A stretch of 64,000 nt of DNA from Acidilobaceae archaeon (GCA_026413755.1 JAOAKH010000005.1:1-64000); one strand, 5' to 3'; positions 43,258-51,592 are shown, counted from the first letter of the stretch. Made by a program: numbers and translations. The notes: generated by a model not told the origin, from the letters alone.

Positions 43258-44283
43258 CTACTTTTCCCTCGTCACGGCATAGTCTGCCATAAAGGACAAG
43301 ATATCTCTTGCGCTAGGATCTGCCACGTCCCGTAGCTCTCGAAGTATCTCCTTTGCCTTCTCCGCATACGCGGTGGCTATCCTCATGGCCTCCACGTCTG
43401 CGTTGTATTTCTTCATGAGCTCTGCTGCCCTCACCACCTCCTCCTCGCTCTTCTCGCTCCGCGGATCTAGCACGCGCATAAGGAGCTCCTTGTCCCTCTC
43501 ATCCGCGGCGCTGAGGGTTAGCAGCACTAGCAAGGTCTTCTTGCCCCTCCTCACGTCGTTGTATATTGGCTTCCCCGTCTTCTTCGGGTCTCCGAACACC
43601 CCCAAATAGTCGTCCCTTACCTGGAAGGCCACGCCTAGAAGGTTCCCGTACTGGCCCATCAGCTCCACTACCTCGTTGGAGGCCCTGGCGGCTATGGCGC
43701 CTAGCTTTGCTGAGGCCTCCATCATGGCCCCCGTCTTGTGGTACACCATGTCCAGATAGTCCACGGGCGTCACGTCCCATCTGTTCTCGAACATGAGGTC
43801 GTAAGCCTGACCTCTCGAGACCTTTATGCCCGCGGTGGTGAGCACTTTCATGGCCTCGTGGGCCTCCCCCTTGCTCATGCCGTGATCCGTGGAGAACACT
43901 ATGAAGCGGTACGCATATGCATGTAGGAGGTCCCCAGCAAGGATGGCCCACGACTCGCCCCATATCTTGTGCACTGTGGGCACGCCCCTCCTGTATTCGT
44001 CCCTGTCCATTATGTCGTCGTGAATGAGCGTGAAGTTATGGGAGACCTCTATTGCAGCAGCGAGCGGGACTGCCCTGCTCTCCGCCTCTATGCCCCCCAG
44101 CATCCTTGCTGTTAGCAGGGCTATTGCAGGCCTGAGCCTCTTCCCACCTGCCTTTATGAGGTGGAGCGCTGCCTTGTATAGCTCCTCGGGAGTGCCGGTG
44201 AGCCTTTCGTAAATATAGTGGTCCACGATCCTCGCGTACTTGAACAGCGTGAGCTCTAAGTCCTTCACCCTCTCAGCCTCCAC
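43258..44283 (-). CDS. Geranylgeranyl diphosphate synthase-type polyprenyl synthetase
   Basis: A 341-residue trans-prenyl transferase that extends DMAPP with IPP, giving chains for archaeal lipids and for the quinone tail. The first Asp-rich motif is LIHDDIMDRDEYRRGVPTVH and the second QVRDDYLG. The KGGKRLRPAI motif (here KAGGKRLRPAIAL) is present. In position -5 to the first motif is a bulky Phe/Thr-Leu, so chain length cannot be set by eye. GTG at 44283 overlaps the fni gene by 19 bases. Confidence 0.93.
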   Translation of the reverse strand: MEAERVKDLELTLFKYARIVDHYIYERLTGTPEELYKAALHLIKAGGKRLRPAIALLTARMLGGIEAESRAVPLAAAIEVSHNFTLIHDDIMDRDEYRRGVPTVHKIWGESWAILAGDLLHAYAYRFIVFSTDHGMSKGEAHEAMKVLTTAGIKVSRGQAYDLMFENRWDVTPVDYLDMVYHKTGAMMEASAKLGAIAARASNEVVELMGQYGNLLGVAFQVRDDYLGVFGDPKKTGKPIYNDVRRGKKTLLVLLTLSAADERDKELLMRVLDPRSEKSEEEVVRAAELMKKYNADVEAMRIATAYAEKAKEILRELRDVADPSARDILSFMADYAVTREK

Positions 44284-45401
44284 ATAAGCGAGCGGAGCCT
44301 GTGAACCCTTATATAGCGGTCCACCTCCACGCCCCTCTCTTCCAGCTCCTCCCTTAGCCTCCCGCCCACTGAAATGGGGGCCCTCCAGAGGCCCAGCACC
44401 CGCTTCTCCCCCGCCAGGAAGGTAGAGACCTTTAGCTGGTAGATCACTGCCCTCAGCAACTTCCTCAGGGCGTCCTCCCCGCCGTTAACTAAGGCCCTCA
44501 ACGCCGGAAGGGCCATGCCGACTGCGTCTGCCCCCAGCGCTATGGCCCTGGCTGCGTCTAGCCCGTTCCTTATGCCTCCGCTCCCCAGCACGAAGGCCTT
44601 GGGGGCCGCGAGCCTCGCCTCCACTATGGCTACAGCAGTGGGGTTACCCCAAAGGTCCTCCAGTCCTCCTGCAGGCCTTAGAGGCTCCCCGTGACGGGCC
44701 TTTGAGCGCAGCACCTCTGCCTTTATCCAGTTAGTCCCCCCGAGCCCTGCTACGTCGAAGCACATGACGCCTGCGTTGTAGAGCGCAGCTACAGCATGCC
44801 TGGAGAGCCCCGTGCCCACCTCCTTCACTATCACCGGCACGCTTAGCTTAGAGGAGATCTCTATTATTTTCTTCATGACTCCCCTGAAGTCCGTGTCGCC
44901 CTCGTCCTGGAAGGCCTCCTGGCCAGGGTTAAGGTGGATCGCGAGGGCATCAGCCTCAACCATCTCCACAGCCCTCTCTGCCTCCCTCAGCCCATAGCCC
45001 TTCGCCAGCTGCGGCGCGCCTATGTTAGCAACTATCACCGCTTTGCTCGCGCTCTTCCTCGCCACTGCGAAGGTCTCCGCGAGGCTCTCGTCCTCTATGG
45101 CTGCCCTCTGGCTCCCCACTCCCATGGCTATGCCGAACTCCTCCGCTATCATGGCTAGCTTCTCGTTTATCCACGCTACGTCCTTGTGGCCTCCCGTCAT
45201 ACCTGTTATCATGAGGGGAGCCTTGAGCCTCTTGCCCCCGCAGAACTCAACGCTTAGGTCAACCTCCTCCAGGTCCAGCTCGGGCAACGGGTTGTGGGCT
45301 ATCCTGACGTGCTCTAGGAGCGTGCTCTCCCCCGACTCCACCTTGTTAGCCAAGAGGAGCTTCACATGCTCGAGCTTCCTGGAAGCGGTGTTGCTCGACA
45401 A
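44265..45401 (-). CDS. fni: Isopentenyl-diphosphate delta-isomerase, type 2
   Basis: FMN-dependent isomerase that interconverts IPP and DMAPP. The 378 residues contain the family segments LMITGMTGGHKDVAWINEKLA, GVGSQRAAIEDE, HLNPGQEAFQDEGDTDF, IVKEVGTGLSRHAV, and the FMN-phosphate loop SGGIRNGLDAARAIALGADAVG. TTG at 45401 follows a purine-rich site. It lies between ipk and the GGPP synthase gene. Confidence 0.96.
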   Translation of the reverse strand: MSSNTASRKLEHVKLLLANKVESGESTLLEHVRIAHNPLPELDLEEVDLSVEFCGGKRLKAPLMITGMTGGHKDVAWINEKLAMIAEEFGIAMGVGSQRAAIEDESLAETFAVARKSASKAVIVANIGAPQLAKGYGLREAERAVEMVEADALAIHLNPGQEAFQDEGDTDFRGVMKKIIEISSKLSVPVIVKEVGTGLSRHAVAALYNAGVMCFDVAGLGGTNWIKAEVLRSKARHGEPLRPAGGLEDLWGNPTAVAIVEARLAAPKAFVLGSGGIRNGLDAARAIALGADAVGMALPALRALVNGGEDALRKLLRAVIYQLKVSTFLAGEKRVLGLWRAPISVGGRLREELEERGVEVDRYIRVHRLRSLMWRLRG

Positions 45402-45425
45402 CTCCTCTCCCTCCTATAGGCTCTC

Positions 45426-46172
45426 TTATGCCTTTACCCGAGTGCCTACGTCCTCCCCCATGAGGGCCCTCTGCAAGAGCGCCGCCCCTACGATCCTTAC
45501 GTTCCTCGCCCTCTCTGCAGCCCTGAGGGCGCTCTCCACCTTCTTGGCTATGCCCCCCGTGACGTCGAAGCCCTCCTTCTTGATCACCTTCACCCCCTCC
45601 AGAGAGCTGACGGTCTTCATTAGCTTGCCCTCCTCGTCCAGCACCCCCTCTTCCCTTATAACGAACAGCACGCAGTCAGCGCCTATGGCAGAAGCCATCT
45701 CAACGAGCAGGTCGTCGCCGCTGATTATCCTTGTCAGCTTGCCCTCCGGGATCGCGTCCCCGTACGAGACCGGAACTAGCCCTGCCGCGAGGTCTCTCTT
45801 GAGGGGCTCGAAGGAGCAGCTCTTGGGATCTGCTGTGTAGCAAAGGGAGTGAGGGGGGTGGAGCGTGGGGCGGAGGCCTTGGGAGAGGAGGGCCTGGAGG
45901 ACCCTAAGGGATAGCCTAAGCATGGAGAGCTGCACTGGGCTAGCGTCGGCTGCGAGGAGGGAGCTTCTCTCGCTTAAGATCCTGCTCACAGCATAGTGCC
46001 CAAAGCTCCCGCCGCCGTGCACCAGCGCCACAGTTCCCCCAGAGAGGCGATAGGAAGCTATCGCCGCTGCTATGGCCTGCAGGCTGTCCTCGTCAACGCT
46101 CTCAGGAGCGCTCTTGAAGGTTATGGCGCCCCCTCCTAGCTTTACCGCAGCAACTCTGCACATGCTGCTCAC
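45426..46172 (-). CDS. ipk: Isopentenyl phosphate kinase
   Basis: Makes IPP from isopentenyl phosphate in the archaeal variant of the mevalonate pathway. It is a 248-residue amino-acid-kinase fold protein with KLGGGAITFK near the N-terminus, the VHGGGSFGHYAVSR motif with the catalytic His, and SGDDLLVEMA and GGIAKKVESALRAA segments of the nucleotide site. GTG at 46172 overlaps the stop of the 41-residue gene upstream as GTGA. Confidence 0.95.
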   Translation of the reverse strand: MSSMCRVAAVKLGGGAITFKSAPESVDEDSLQAIAAAIASYRLSGGTVALVHGGGSFGHYAVSRILSERSSLLAADASPVQLSMLRLSLRVLQALLSQGLRPTLHPPHSLCYTADPKSCSFEPLKRDLAAGLVPVSYGDAIPEGKLTRIISGDDLLVEMASAIGADCVLFVIREEGVLDEEGKLMKTVSSLEGVKVIKKEGFDVTGGIAKKVESALRAAERARNVRIVGAALLQRALMGEDVGTRVKA

Positions 46173-46294
46173 CCTGCCTTGCGCTTCCAGAAGGACGCCT
46201 TTACCTTCGTCTGGCCCACGGGAGCGGCTATGAGGGGGTTCTTTGAGCCTTTAGGGATCTTTGGGAGCACCGCCGGCAGAGAGGCCTTTGGCAT
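46169..46294 (-). CDS. 41-residue basic protein between MEMO and IPK
   Basis: A short ORF that starts at ATG 46294, overlapping the MEMO stop as TGATG, and ends at TGA 46169, overlapping the ipk GTG as GTGA. The product starts MPKASLPAVLPKIPKGSKNP and ends TKVKASFWKRKAG. It has eight Lys, one Arg, five Pro, and no Asp or Glu. Two flanking coupling overlaps and the exact filling of the gap strongly suggest a real gene. The extreme basicity suggests RNA or ribosome binding, as does the nearby ribosomal operon, but I do not recognise a family. Confidence 0.7.
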   Translation of the reverse strand: MPKASLPAVLPKIPKGSKNPLIAAPVGQTKVKASFWKRKAG

Positions 46295-47151
46295 CAAGCC
46301 CTCGGCACCCTCGCGCTCGCGTAGCCCACCACCCACCCCTTCTCGCCCGTCACGTCGCCTGAGGTGAAGTGGGAGAGGAGGACGGGCTTAACGCCCGTCA
46401 TTTTTGCCAAGAAGGCCACCACAGCCATAGGCGCAGGGCCGCAGGCGCTGACGCCGTAGTCCTCCACGGCCCTGAAGATCCCCTCAGGATCTGGCTTCAG
46501 GAACTCCTCAAGGATCAGCGAGTCCTTCTTGAGCGCCACGTCGTGAGGCTCATAGTGGTTAAGGTCAGAGGTAGCCACCGTGAGCACGTCCACCCCCAGC
46601 TCCTCCCTCACCCTTAGTATCGCCTCCGCAAGGGCCCTCGATATGGAGGGCACCTGCGCAAGGACCGTTATCGGCACTATCTTGAGCTTCTCCCCGTATA
46701 TGAACTGCAGGAAGGGCAGCTGTACCTCCAGTGAGTGCTCGTATATGTGAGCCCTCGTGTCTGGGGCTGCTATGCCGGAGAGCGTGGAGATCATCTTTGC
46801 CACCTCCTCCTCCACAGGCACGTCTCCTAGCGGCGTCCTCCAGGCGCCTCTAGGGTAGACGGAGACCGAGAGGCCGAGGCCCGTGTGGTTAGGGCCTATC
46901 AGGATCACCGCCTCAGGGACTCTTTCCATGGACATCTGGAGGTACGCATGAGCTGCAGCCGGGCCGCTGTACATGTAGCCGGCGTGGGGAACGAGGTATG
47001 CTATAGATAGCCTGGCTGAGCCGGGGGGTCCGGGAAGCCGCCGCGGGCCTAGCGAGTGAAGGAAGCTCTGCCTTATGGACTCGAGGAGCTCCTCCCTCTC
47101 CTCCGGGTAGAAGCTCCCTGCATGATAAGGTAGCCTTAGCAAGGCGTTCAC
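46294..47151 (-). CDS. MEMO1 family protein (AmmeMemoRadiSam B)
   Basis: A 285-residue protein of the MEMO family, a fold related to class III extradiol dioxygenases. It begins RLPYHAGSFYPEEREEL, then YLVPHAGYMYSGPAAAHAY and IGPNHTGLGLSVSVYPRG, and later VATSDLNHYEPHDVALKKD and VEDYGVSACGPAPMAV. The conserved His and Asp residues of the active site are present. In archaea it stands near the rpsB and isoprenoid genes, as here. GTG at 47151. Confidence 0.95.
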   Translation of the reverse strand: MNALLRLPYHAGSFYPEEREELLESIRQSFLHSLGPRRLPGPPGSARLSIAYLVPHAGYMYSGPAAAHAYLQMSMERVPEAVILIGPNHTGLGLSVSVYPRGAWRTPLGDVPVEEEVAKMISTLSGIAAPDTRAHIYEHSLEVQLPFLQFIYGEKLKIVPITVLAQVPSISRALAEAILRVREELGVDVLTVATSDLNHYEPHDVALKKDSLILEEFLKPDPEGIFRAVEDYGVSACGPAPMAVVAFLAKMTGVKPVLLSHFTSGDVTGEKGWVVGYASARVPRA

Positions 47152-47179
47152 CAGGAGGGGAGGCGCTTTGGAGCTAAAA

Positions 47180-47794
47180 TTAAGCCTCCTCCTCCTCTGC
47201 CACCTTCTGCGCCATGAAGGCCTCTGGACCTACGTCCAAGTCCTGATCGGGGGCTAATATGTTCCTGTTCCTCAGCACTTCCCTTGTGAGGATCCAGTAT
47301 AGCAGTGCCAGGCTCTTCCTGCCCCTGTTGTTCGCGGGGATGACCAGGTCTATCATCTCCACCTTGTTGTCCGTGTCTGCAAAGGCCACCACGGGGATCC
47401 CTGCCTTGAAGGCCTCCAGCAGGGCCTGCCTGTCCGTCCTAGGGTCTGTGAGGAGGACGACGTCGGGCTCTATGTAGTGCTCAAGCCTCGGGTTCGTGAA
47501 GGTGCCTGGGATGAACCTGCCCAGTATTGCCTTGCACCCCACGTACTTACACATCATTTGGGCGGGCTTCTGGCCATAGATCCTTACTGAGACCACCGCT
47601 ATCTTCTCGGGCTCGAAGGCGGAGAGGAACCTGGCTGCTATCCTGAGCCTCTCGTCCACCTTGGCTACGTCGAAAATGTAGTAGCCCTCCTGGATTATCT
47701 TGTAAACGAACCTCTTCATGTACTTGGTGCAGATCTGCGTCCCCACTATCACGCCCATCTTCTTATACATGTCTACCGGCACTAGGGTTTCCAA
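47180..47794 (-). CDS. rps2: 30S ribosomal protein S2 (uS2)
   Basis: A 204-residue protein with family segments [52 protein letters not shown] and [38 protein letters not shown] read in order. TTG at 47794 follows the rpoN stop. The C-terminal tail is acidic, as in other archaea. Confidence 0.98.
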   Translation of the reverse strand: METLVPVDMYKKMGVIVGTQICTKYMKRFVYKIIQEGYYIFDVAKVDERLRIAARFLSAFEPEKIAVVSVRIYGQKPAQMMCKYVGCKAILGRFIPGTFTNPRLEHYIEPDVVLLTDPRTDRQALLEAFKAGIPVVAFADTDNKVEMIDLVIPANNRGRKSLALLYWILTREVLRNRNILAPDQDLDVGPEAFMAQKVAEEEEA

Positions 47795-47795
47795 G

Positions 47796-48056
47796 CTAGC
47801 TCCCCTCCACCCCGTGGAAGTGCCTCCTGATCACTGCCTCCCTCTCTCTCCTGTAGACTGAGTAGAGCGCGAGCTCCTCCACGTAGGTAGCCGTAGTATA
47901 TAGGGTCCTCCTACAGCAGTACCTCTTGACCCCCAGCTCGTCGAGAGCCTTTCCCACGCTCTCTCCTGCCTCCAGCCTTGCCTTGAACTGATCCCAGAGG
48001 TGCCCCAGAGGGGCACCGCATGTGAAGCACCTGACGGGAGGCAGCACCTCGATCAC
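47796..48056 (-). CDS. rpo10: DNA-directed RNA polymerase subunit N (Rpo10)
   Basis: A zinc-binding polymerase subunit. It has the CxxC in [11 protein letters not shown] and the CC pair in [14 protein letters not shown] at 48056 overlaps the S9 stop as GTGA and gives [14 protein letters not shown], matching the family N-terminus; the longer open frame is not supported. The 86-residue product is about 20 residues longer than the usual 66, with a charged C-terminal tail ([15 protein letters not shown]). Confidence 0.95.
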   Translation of the reverse strand: MIEVLPPVRCFTCGAPLGHLWDQFKARLEAGESVGKALDELGVKRYCCRRTLYTTATYVEELALYSVYRREREAVIRRHFHGVEGS

Positions 48057-48502
48057 CTGTAGGACCTCTGCCTCCTCCTCCTCGCGCTGTACATGAGCGG
48101 CTTCTCCGGCTCGGTCCTCCTTGGGTCTCCCGAGAACATGGTCCTGTCGTAGTCTACAAGCACCCTCTCTATGCTCTCCCCCACCTTTCTTATTGCCTTG
48201 CACTCTTCGCTCTCCTCATCGCAGCTGAAGAACTCCACGATCCCTCTCGCGATAGCCATCCTTGCCGCCTCTGCTTGTCCCATGAAGCCCCCTCCTCTTA
48301 CTTTCACCTCTATGTCGAGAGCGCTCCTAATGGCCTCGCCTATGAGCATAAGCGGCTCGAGCACCTTAATTCGGGCCACCTCTACTGGGAGCAGCTCTGC
48401 CGGCACGCCGTTGATCAGCACCTTCCCGTTCCCCCTTCTCACAGTGGCAACAGCTACGGCCGTCTTCCTCTTGCCTACGGCCGTGACTATCTTACCCTCC
48501 AG
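48053..48502 (-). CDS. rps9: 30S ribosomal protein S9 (uS9), apparent CTG start
   Basis: The conserved block [20 protein letters not shown] with [23 protein letters not shown] and the C-terminal RRRRQRSYR identify S9. The frame has no ATG, GTG or TTG before this N-terminal block: an in-frame TGA stands at 48523 or so, and the first possible canonical codon (GTG 48442) lies after [11 protein letters not shown] at 48502 gives the expected [20 protein letters not shown] at 48517, overlapping the L13 stop, is the other candidate. Length from CTG is 149 residues, normal for archaeal S9. The stop overlaps the rpo10 start. Confidence 0.93.
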   Translation of the reverse strand: MEGKIVTAVGKRKTAVAVATVRRGNGKVLINGVPAELLPVEVARIKVLEPLMLIGEAIRSALDIEVKVRGGGFMGQAEAARMAIARGIVEFFSCDEESEECKAIRKVGESIERVLVDYDRTMFSGDPRRTEPEKPLMYSARRRRQRSYR

Positions 48503-48513
48503 CTTCTCAAGGA

Positions 48514-48957
48514 CTATGCCTCACCACCCCTCCAACCCAGCTCCTTTGCTATAACTGCAAGCTGCACAGGCTTCCTGGAGAGCCTCTCCCCGCTCGCCTC
48601 TTCGAACTTCACGAACTCTTTCCCCTTCAGCTCTTCTGGCACTCCCACGTAGGCCCTCAGCGCTTTGAGGGCTCTGACCCCTTTATTGTTCTTGGGCAAC
48701 ATGCCCCACACGGCTGCCTTAAAGAGCCTCACGGGGCTCCTGGGCCTCTTGGGCCTCCACCTATGGGAGAGGTGGCTCCTCACGTTCAAGATGGTCCTCT
48801 TGTAGTAGTAAATTAATGAGGACCTCTTGCCGCTCACCACGACCTTCTCCACGTTCACTACATATACTCTGTTGCCTTGCAGCAGAAGCTTAGCTACCCT
48901 GCTCGCCAGCCTCCCTAGGATCATGCCCTCCCCGTCCACGTATATCTCCTTGCTCAA
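48514..48957 (-). CDS. rpl13: 50S ribosomal protein L13 (uL13)
   Basis: A 147-residue protein with VDGEGMILGRLASRVAKLL at the start, then SHLSHRWRPKRPRSPVRLF and AVWGMLPKNNKGVRALKALR, the archaeal L13 core. TTG at 48957 begins it, eleven bases after L18e. It precedes S9, as usual in archaea. Confidence 0.97.
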   Translation of the reverse strand: MSKEIYVDGEGMILGRLASRVAKLLLQGNRVYVVNVEKVVVSGKRSSLIYYYKRTILNVRSHLSHRWRPKRPRSPVRLFKAAVWGMLPKNNKGVRALKALRAYVGVPEELKGKEFVKFEEASGERLSRKPVQLAVIAKELGWRGGEA

Positions 48958-48968
48958 AGCCTCCTCAC

Positions 48969-49331
48969 CTACGTGATTATCCTTGCCCTCTCAGCCTTTG
49001 GGTTCTTCTCAGCAGCCTCTTTAAGAGTCATTACAGTGCATCCGGCTGCTAATAGCTTCTCCCTAGCGGCTTTGCTGAACCTGAGGGCCGCCACTGTCAA
49101 CTTCTTCTCCACTCTCCCTGTGCCCAGCACGGCGCCGGGCACTAGCACCATTTCCCCCTCTAAAGCGTGCCTGTTTATCTTGCTCAAGTTAACCTCAACC
49201 CTCCTCCTGCGGGGTCTCTCCAGCTCCTCAACTACCGCCAGCCAGGCCCCCGCTCCTTCTCTCCTCCCAACCTCTCTCAGCTGCGCTACCACTCCCTTGA
49301 TTACCTCGCTGGTTGGTCCTGTGCGCCTCAC
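48969..49331 (-). CDS. rpl18e: 50S ribosomal protein L18e (eL18)
   Basis: A 120-residue protein with RRRVEVNLSKINRHALEGEM and VLVPGAVLGTGRVEKKLTVAAL, followed by SKAAREKLLAAGCTVMTL, all typical of L18e. GTG at 49331 directly follows the rpoD stop. It belongs to the S13-S4-S11-RpoD-L18e-L13-S9-RpoN-S2 cluster. Confidence 0.97.
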   Translation of the reverse strand: MRRTGPTSEVIKGVVAQLREVGRREGAGAWLAVVEELERPRRRRVEVNLSKINRHALEGEMVLVPGAVLGTGRVEKKLTVAALRFSKAAREKLLAAGCTVMTLKEAAEKNPKAERARIIT

Positions 49332-50180
49332 CTACTTCACCTCTAGAGCCTCAAGCTGTTCCCTGAGCCTCTTAACCTTATTATCGAGAACCCTGGTGGC
49401 CTCTAGCACCGTCCTCAGGGGGCTGAGGGCCCCCGTCACCTCAAGGGCGTATTGCAGCACCTTGCTGCTGTACTTAACCTCTATCGCGCCCGCGCAGACG
49501 GCCTCAGCGCAGTACCTAAGGCCGCTCGTGTTCCTCCCGTAGAGCATCACCTCCCCGCTGCCCCCTTTATCTATTGCCTCTAGCACCTCTGGGTATGCGC
49601 TGAGGCACTCGCGGCACTCCTTGCTAAGCCTGGAGGAGTCGTAGCTCACTGTTGGCGTGTACGTGAGGGCGGAGATGGTGGCAGGGCTCCACTTTGCGTG
49701 CTCCTTCCCCCTCCCTAGCCTCGCATATGCCACGAAGTGGATCGCCTGGCCTTCAGCCACGTACGTTATCGGCGTCTCAGGGTACACAGGCCTCACCTCC
49801 GGATCGCTCGTGATGATGTCTGCTGCCTTCACGTAGGTTCCGGGCCTCCCCTCCTCTACGCTGAAGTCGAGCACCATCTCCACAAAGCACTTTGGGTTGG
49901 GAGGCTCCGCCTCCGCGCACTCCTCGGGAGACGCGTACTTCTCAAGCGCTGCCTCCGACCTGAAGACCGTTAGGCCTAGCCTGTGGGCTATCATTTCGTC
50001 GTATACGTCTGTGCTATTATTGTAGAAATAGACGAAGTCCACAGCCATGGTGGGGACGTCGGAGAGCACTAGCCTCCTAATGGCGTTCATGTATGCTACA
50101 GGGAAGCCCTCCACCACGAGGAAGAGCCTCCGCTCGCTCAGCTCCCTTATCTCTACCCTCCCTTTCCTCTTTTTCTCCAT
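49332..50180 (-). CDS. rpo3: DNA-directed RNA polymerase subunit D (Rpo3)
   Basis: A 282-residue alpha-like polymerase subunit. It shows FPVAYMNAIRRLVLSDVPTMAVDFV, EMIAHRLGLTVF, the insert PITYVAEGQAIHFVAYARLGRGKEHAKWSP and the C-terminal dimer part. Some archaeal D subunits bind iron-sulfur clusters with CxxCxxCxxxCP motifs. Here the corresponding stretch is SKECRECLSAYPE, so only part of the Cys set is kept and a standard cluster is unlikely. ATG at 50180. Confidence 0.97.
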   Translation of the reverse strand: MEKKRKGRVEIRELSERRLFLVVEGFPVAYMNAIRRLVLSDVPTMAVDFVYFYNNSTDVYDEMIAHRLGLTVFRSEAALEKYASPEECAEAEPPNPKCFVEMVLDFSVEEGRPGTYVKAADIITSDPEVRPVYPETPITYVAEGQAIHFVAYARLGRGKEHAKWSPATISALTYTPTVSYDSSRLSKECRECLSAYPEVLEAIDKGGSGEVMLYGRNTSGLRYCAEAVCAGAIEVKYSSKVLQYALEVTGALSPLRTVLEATRVLDNKVKRLREQLEALEVK

Positions 50181-50572
50181 TAGACTCTTCTCCCCCTCCT
50201 GCCGCCCGGCCTCCTGGTGGTGTCGTGCGGTATGGGCGTCACGTCCTCGATCCTGCCTATTATGAAGCCCGACCTCGCCAAGGCCCTTATGGCCGCCTGA
50301 GCCCCGGGGCCCGGCGTCTTCGGGCCGTGGCCTCCGGGCGCCCTTACTTTAATGTGGATCGCCACTATACCTTTCTCGAAGGCAGCCTGGGAAGCCTTGC
50401 TGGCTGAGAGCATAGCTGCGTAGGGCGAGGGCTTCTCCCTGTCTGCCTTAACCACCATCCCGCCGCTTACCCTAACTATGGTCTCTGCGCCGCTGAGGTC
50501 TGTTATGTGGACATGGGTGTTGTTAAAGCTGCTATATATATGCGCTACCCCCCACTTCAGCTCCCTAGACAC
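50180..50572 (-). CDS. rps11: 30S ribosomal protein S11 (uS11)
   Basis: A 130-residue protein with [40 protein letters not shown] and the C-terminal [21 protein letters not shown], diagnostic of archaeal S11. GTG at 50572 overlaps the S4 end by eight bases. Confidence 0.98.
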   Translation of the reverse strand: MSRELKWGVAHIYSSFNNTHVHITDLSGAETIVRVSGGMVVKADREKPSPYAAMLSASKASQAAFEKGIVAIHIKVRAPGGHGPKTPGPGAQAAIRALARSGFIIGRIEDVTPIPHDTTRRPGGRRGRRV

Positions 50573-51074
50573 CGCTCTTCCCCTCCGCCTCTAGAAGCGG
50601 GCTGCCCGGCGCGTAGCCCACTAGGGGCTCCTCCTCCACGCTAACTAGGTAGCCTGGGGAGGTAACGCGCCGACCCCCGATAGCTATATGGCCGTGAACT
50701 ATGAGTTGTCTTGCATGATGTATGCTCTTGGCCAAGCCCTTCTTGTACACTATAGTCTGCAGCCTCCTCTCCAAAACGTGCTCCGCCGTGAGGCCGAGCA
50801 CAGCGTCGAGCGACACCTCGCCGCTCACCAGCCCTAGCCCCCTGAGCTTCTCGAAAATGGCCTTCAGCGCTGCTTCCCTAGTCCCTGCAGGCAGCCCAAG
50901 CGTAGCTCGGGCCTTGTGCCTGAAGGTCCTGACGAGGGTCTCTGCCTTCCAGAGCTCCCTTTTGTTCTTGAGGCCGTACCTGCCCACTAGCTCTATCTCT
51001 TTGATCAGCCTCTCCTTAATCCAAGGATGCTTTGGCCCCTCCCACTTCCTCCTGGACTTCTTAGGGTCTCCCAG
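50565..51074 (-). CDS. rps4: 30S ribosomal protein S4 (uS4), apparent CTG start
   Basis: An archaeal S4. The frame upstream of GTG 50987 encodes [17 protein letters not shown], the classical archaeal N-terminus MGDPKK, and then [25 protein letters not shown]. The codon in the Met position is CTG at 51074; the frame upstream holds only ATT and then a TGA at 51081-51083 position in neighbouring frame, with no ATG, GTG or TTG. A GGGGTGA purine site lies six to eight bases upstream. The S4 RNA-binding domain [20 protein letters not shown] with [23 protein letters not shown] follows. Length from CTG is 169 residues, as expected. Confidence 0.94.
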   Translation of the reverse strand: MGDPKKSRRKWEGPKHPWIKERLIKEIELVGRYGLKNKRELWKAETLVRTFRHKARATLGLPAGTREAALKAIFEKLRGLGLVSGEVSLDAVLGLTAEHVLERRLQTIVYKKGLAKSIHHARQLIVHGHIAIGGRRVTSPGYLVSVEEEPLVGYAPGSPLLEAEGKSGV

Positions 51075-51080
51075 CTCAAT

Positions 51081-51566
51081 TCACCCCTTCTTCTCTTGCT
51101 GCTGCTGTGCTCCCTTCTTCTTCCTCACGCCTACGGTCATCCCGAACCTACCCGTAGTCCTCGTGCGCTGGCCCCTCACCTTGTAGCCGAGCCTGTGCCT
51201 TGTCCCCCTCAGGGAGCCTATCCTGATCTCTCTCTCTATATCCTTCCTTGCATACAGTATGAGCTCCGACCCTATGAGGTGCATGTCTGCGCCCGTCTCG
51301 TAGTCGTTCCTCCTGTTGTACATCCAGGCGGGCATGTCTAGCTTCGCTATGTTCTGGAAGGCTTCCTCTATCTTAGCCACCTGCTCCTCAGTGAGGTACC
51401 CTACTAGCAGCTCCGGGTTCAGCCCCAGCTTCCTGATCACTGCAAGGGCCGTGGAGTAGCCTATGCCTTTAATGGAGGCAAGTCCCCAGATCAGCTTCAG
51501 GTTACCGTCCAGGTCTGTCCCTAGCACCCTCACTATGTATCTGAACTGCGGGACCGCTGCCTCCAC
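51081..51566 (-). CDS. rps13: 30S ribosomal protein S13 (uS13)
   Basis: A 161-residue protein with FRYIVRVLGTDLDGNLKLIWGLASIKGIGYSTA near its start and, at the end, GSLRGTRHRLGYKVRGQRTRTTGR, the archaeal S13 pattern. The C-terminal tail is Gln/Lys rich. GTG at 51566 has a TATA-like GTTATATACTC about 30 bp upstream, so this is probably the promoter of the S13-S4-S11-RpoD cluster. Confidence 0.97.
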   Translation of the reverse strand: MEAAVPQFRYIVRVLGTDLDGNLKLIWGLASIKGIGYSTALAVIRKLGLNPELLVGYLTEEQVAKIEEAFQNIAKLDMPAWMYNRRNDYETGADMHLIGSELILYARKDIEREIRIGSLRGTRHRLGYKVRGQRTRTTGRFGMTVGVRKKKGAQQQQEKKG

Positions 51567-51592
51567 TTTTACTCCCCTAGCTTCTCCCTACC

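Noticed and set aside
48057-48203. Longer N-terminus for RpoN
   Set aside because: It is a shadow of S9 in another frame. The GTGA overlap at 48056 gives the normal N-terminus.
48053-48517. Frameshift or pseudogene explanation for S9
   Set aside because: The rest of the frame is intact with all conserved motifs, and S4 shows the same pattern; a non-standard start explains both more simply. Resequencing could still change this.
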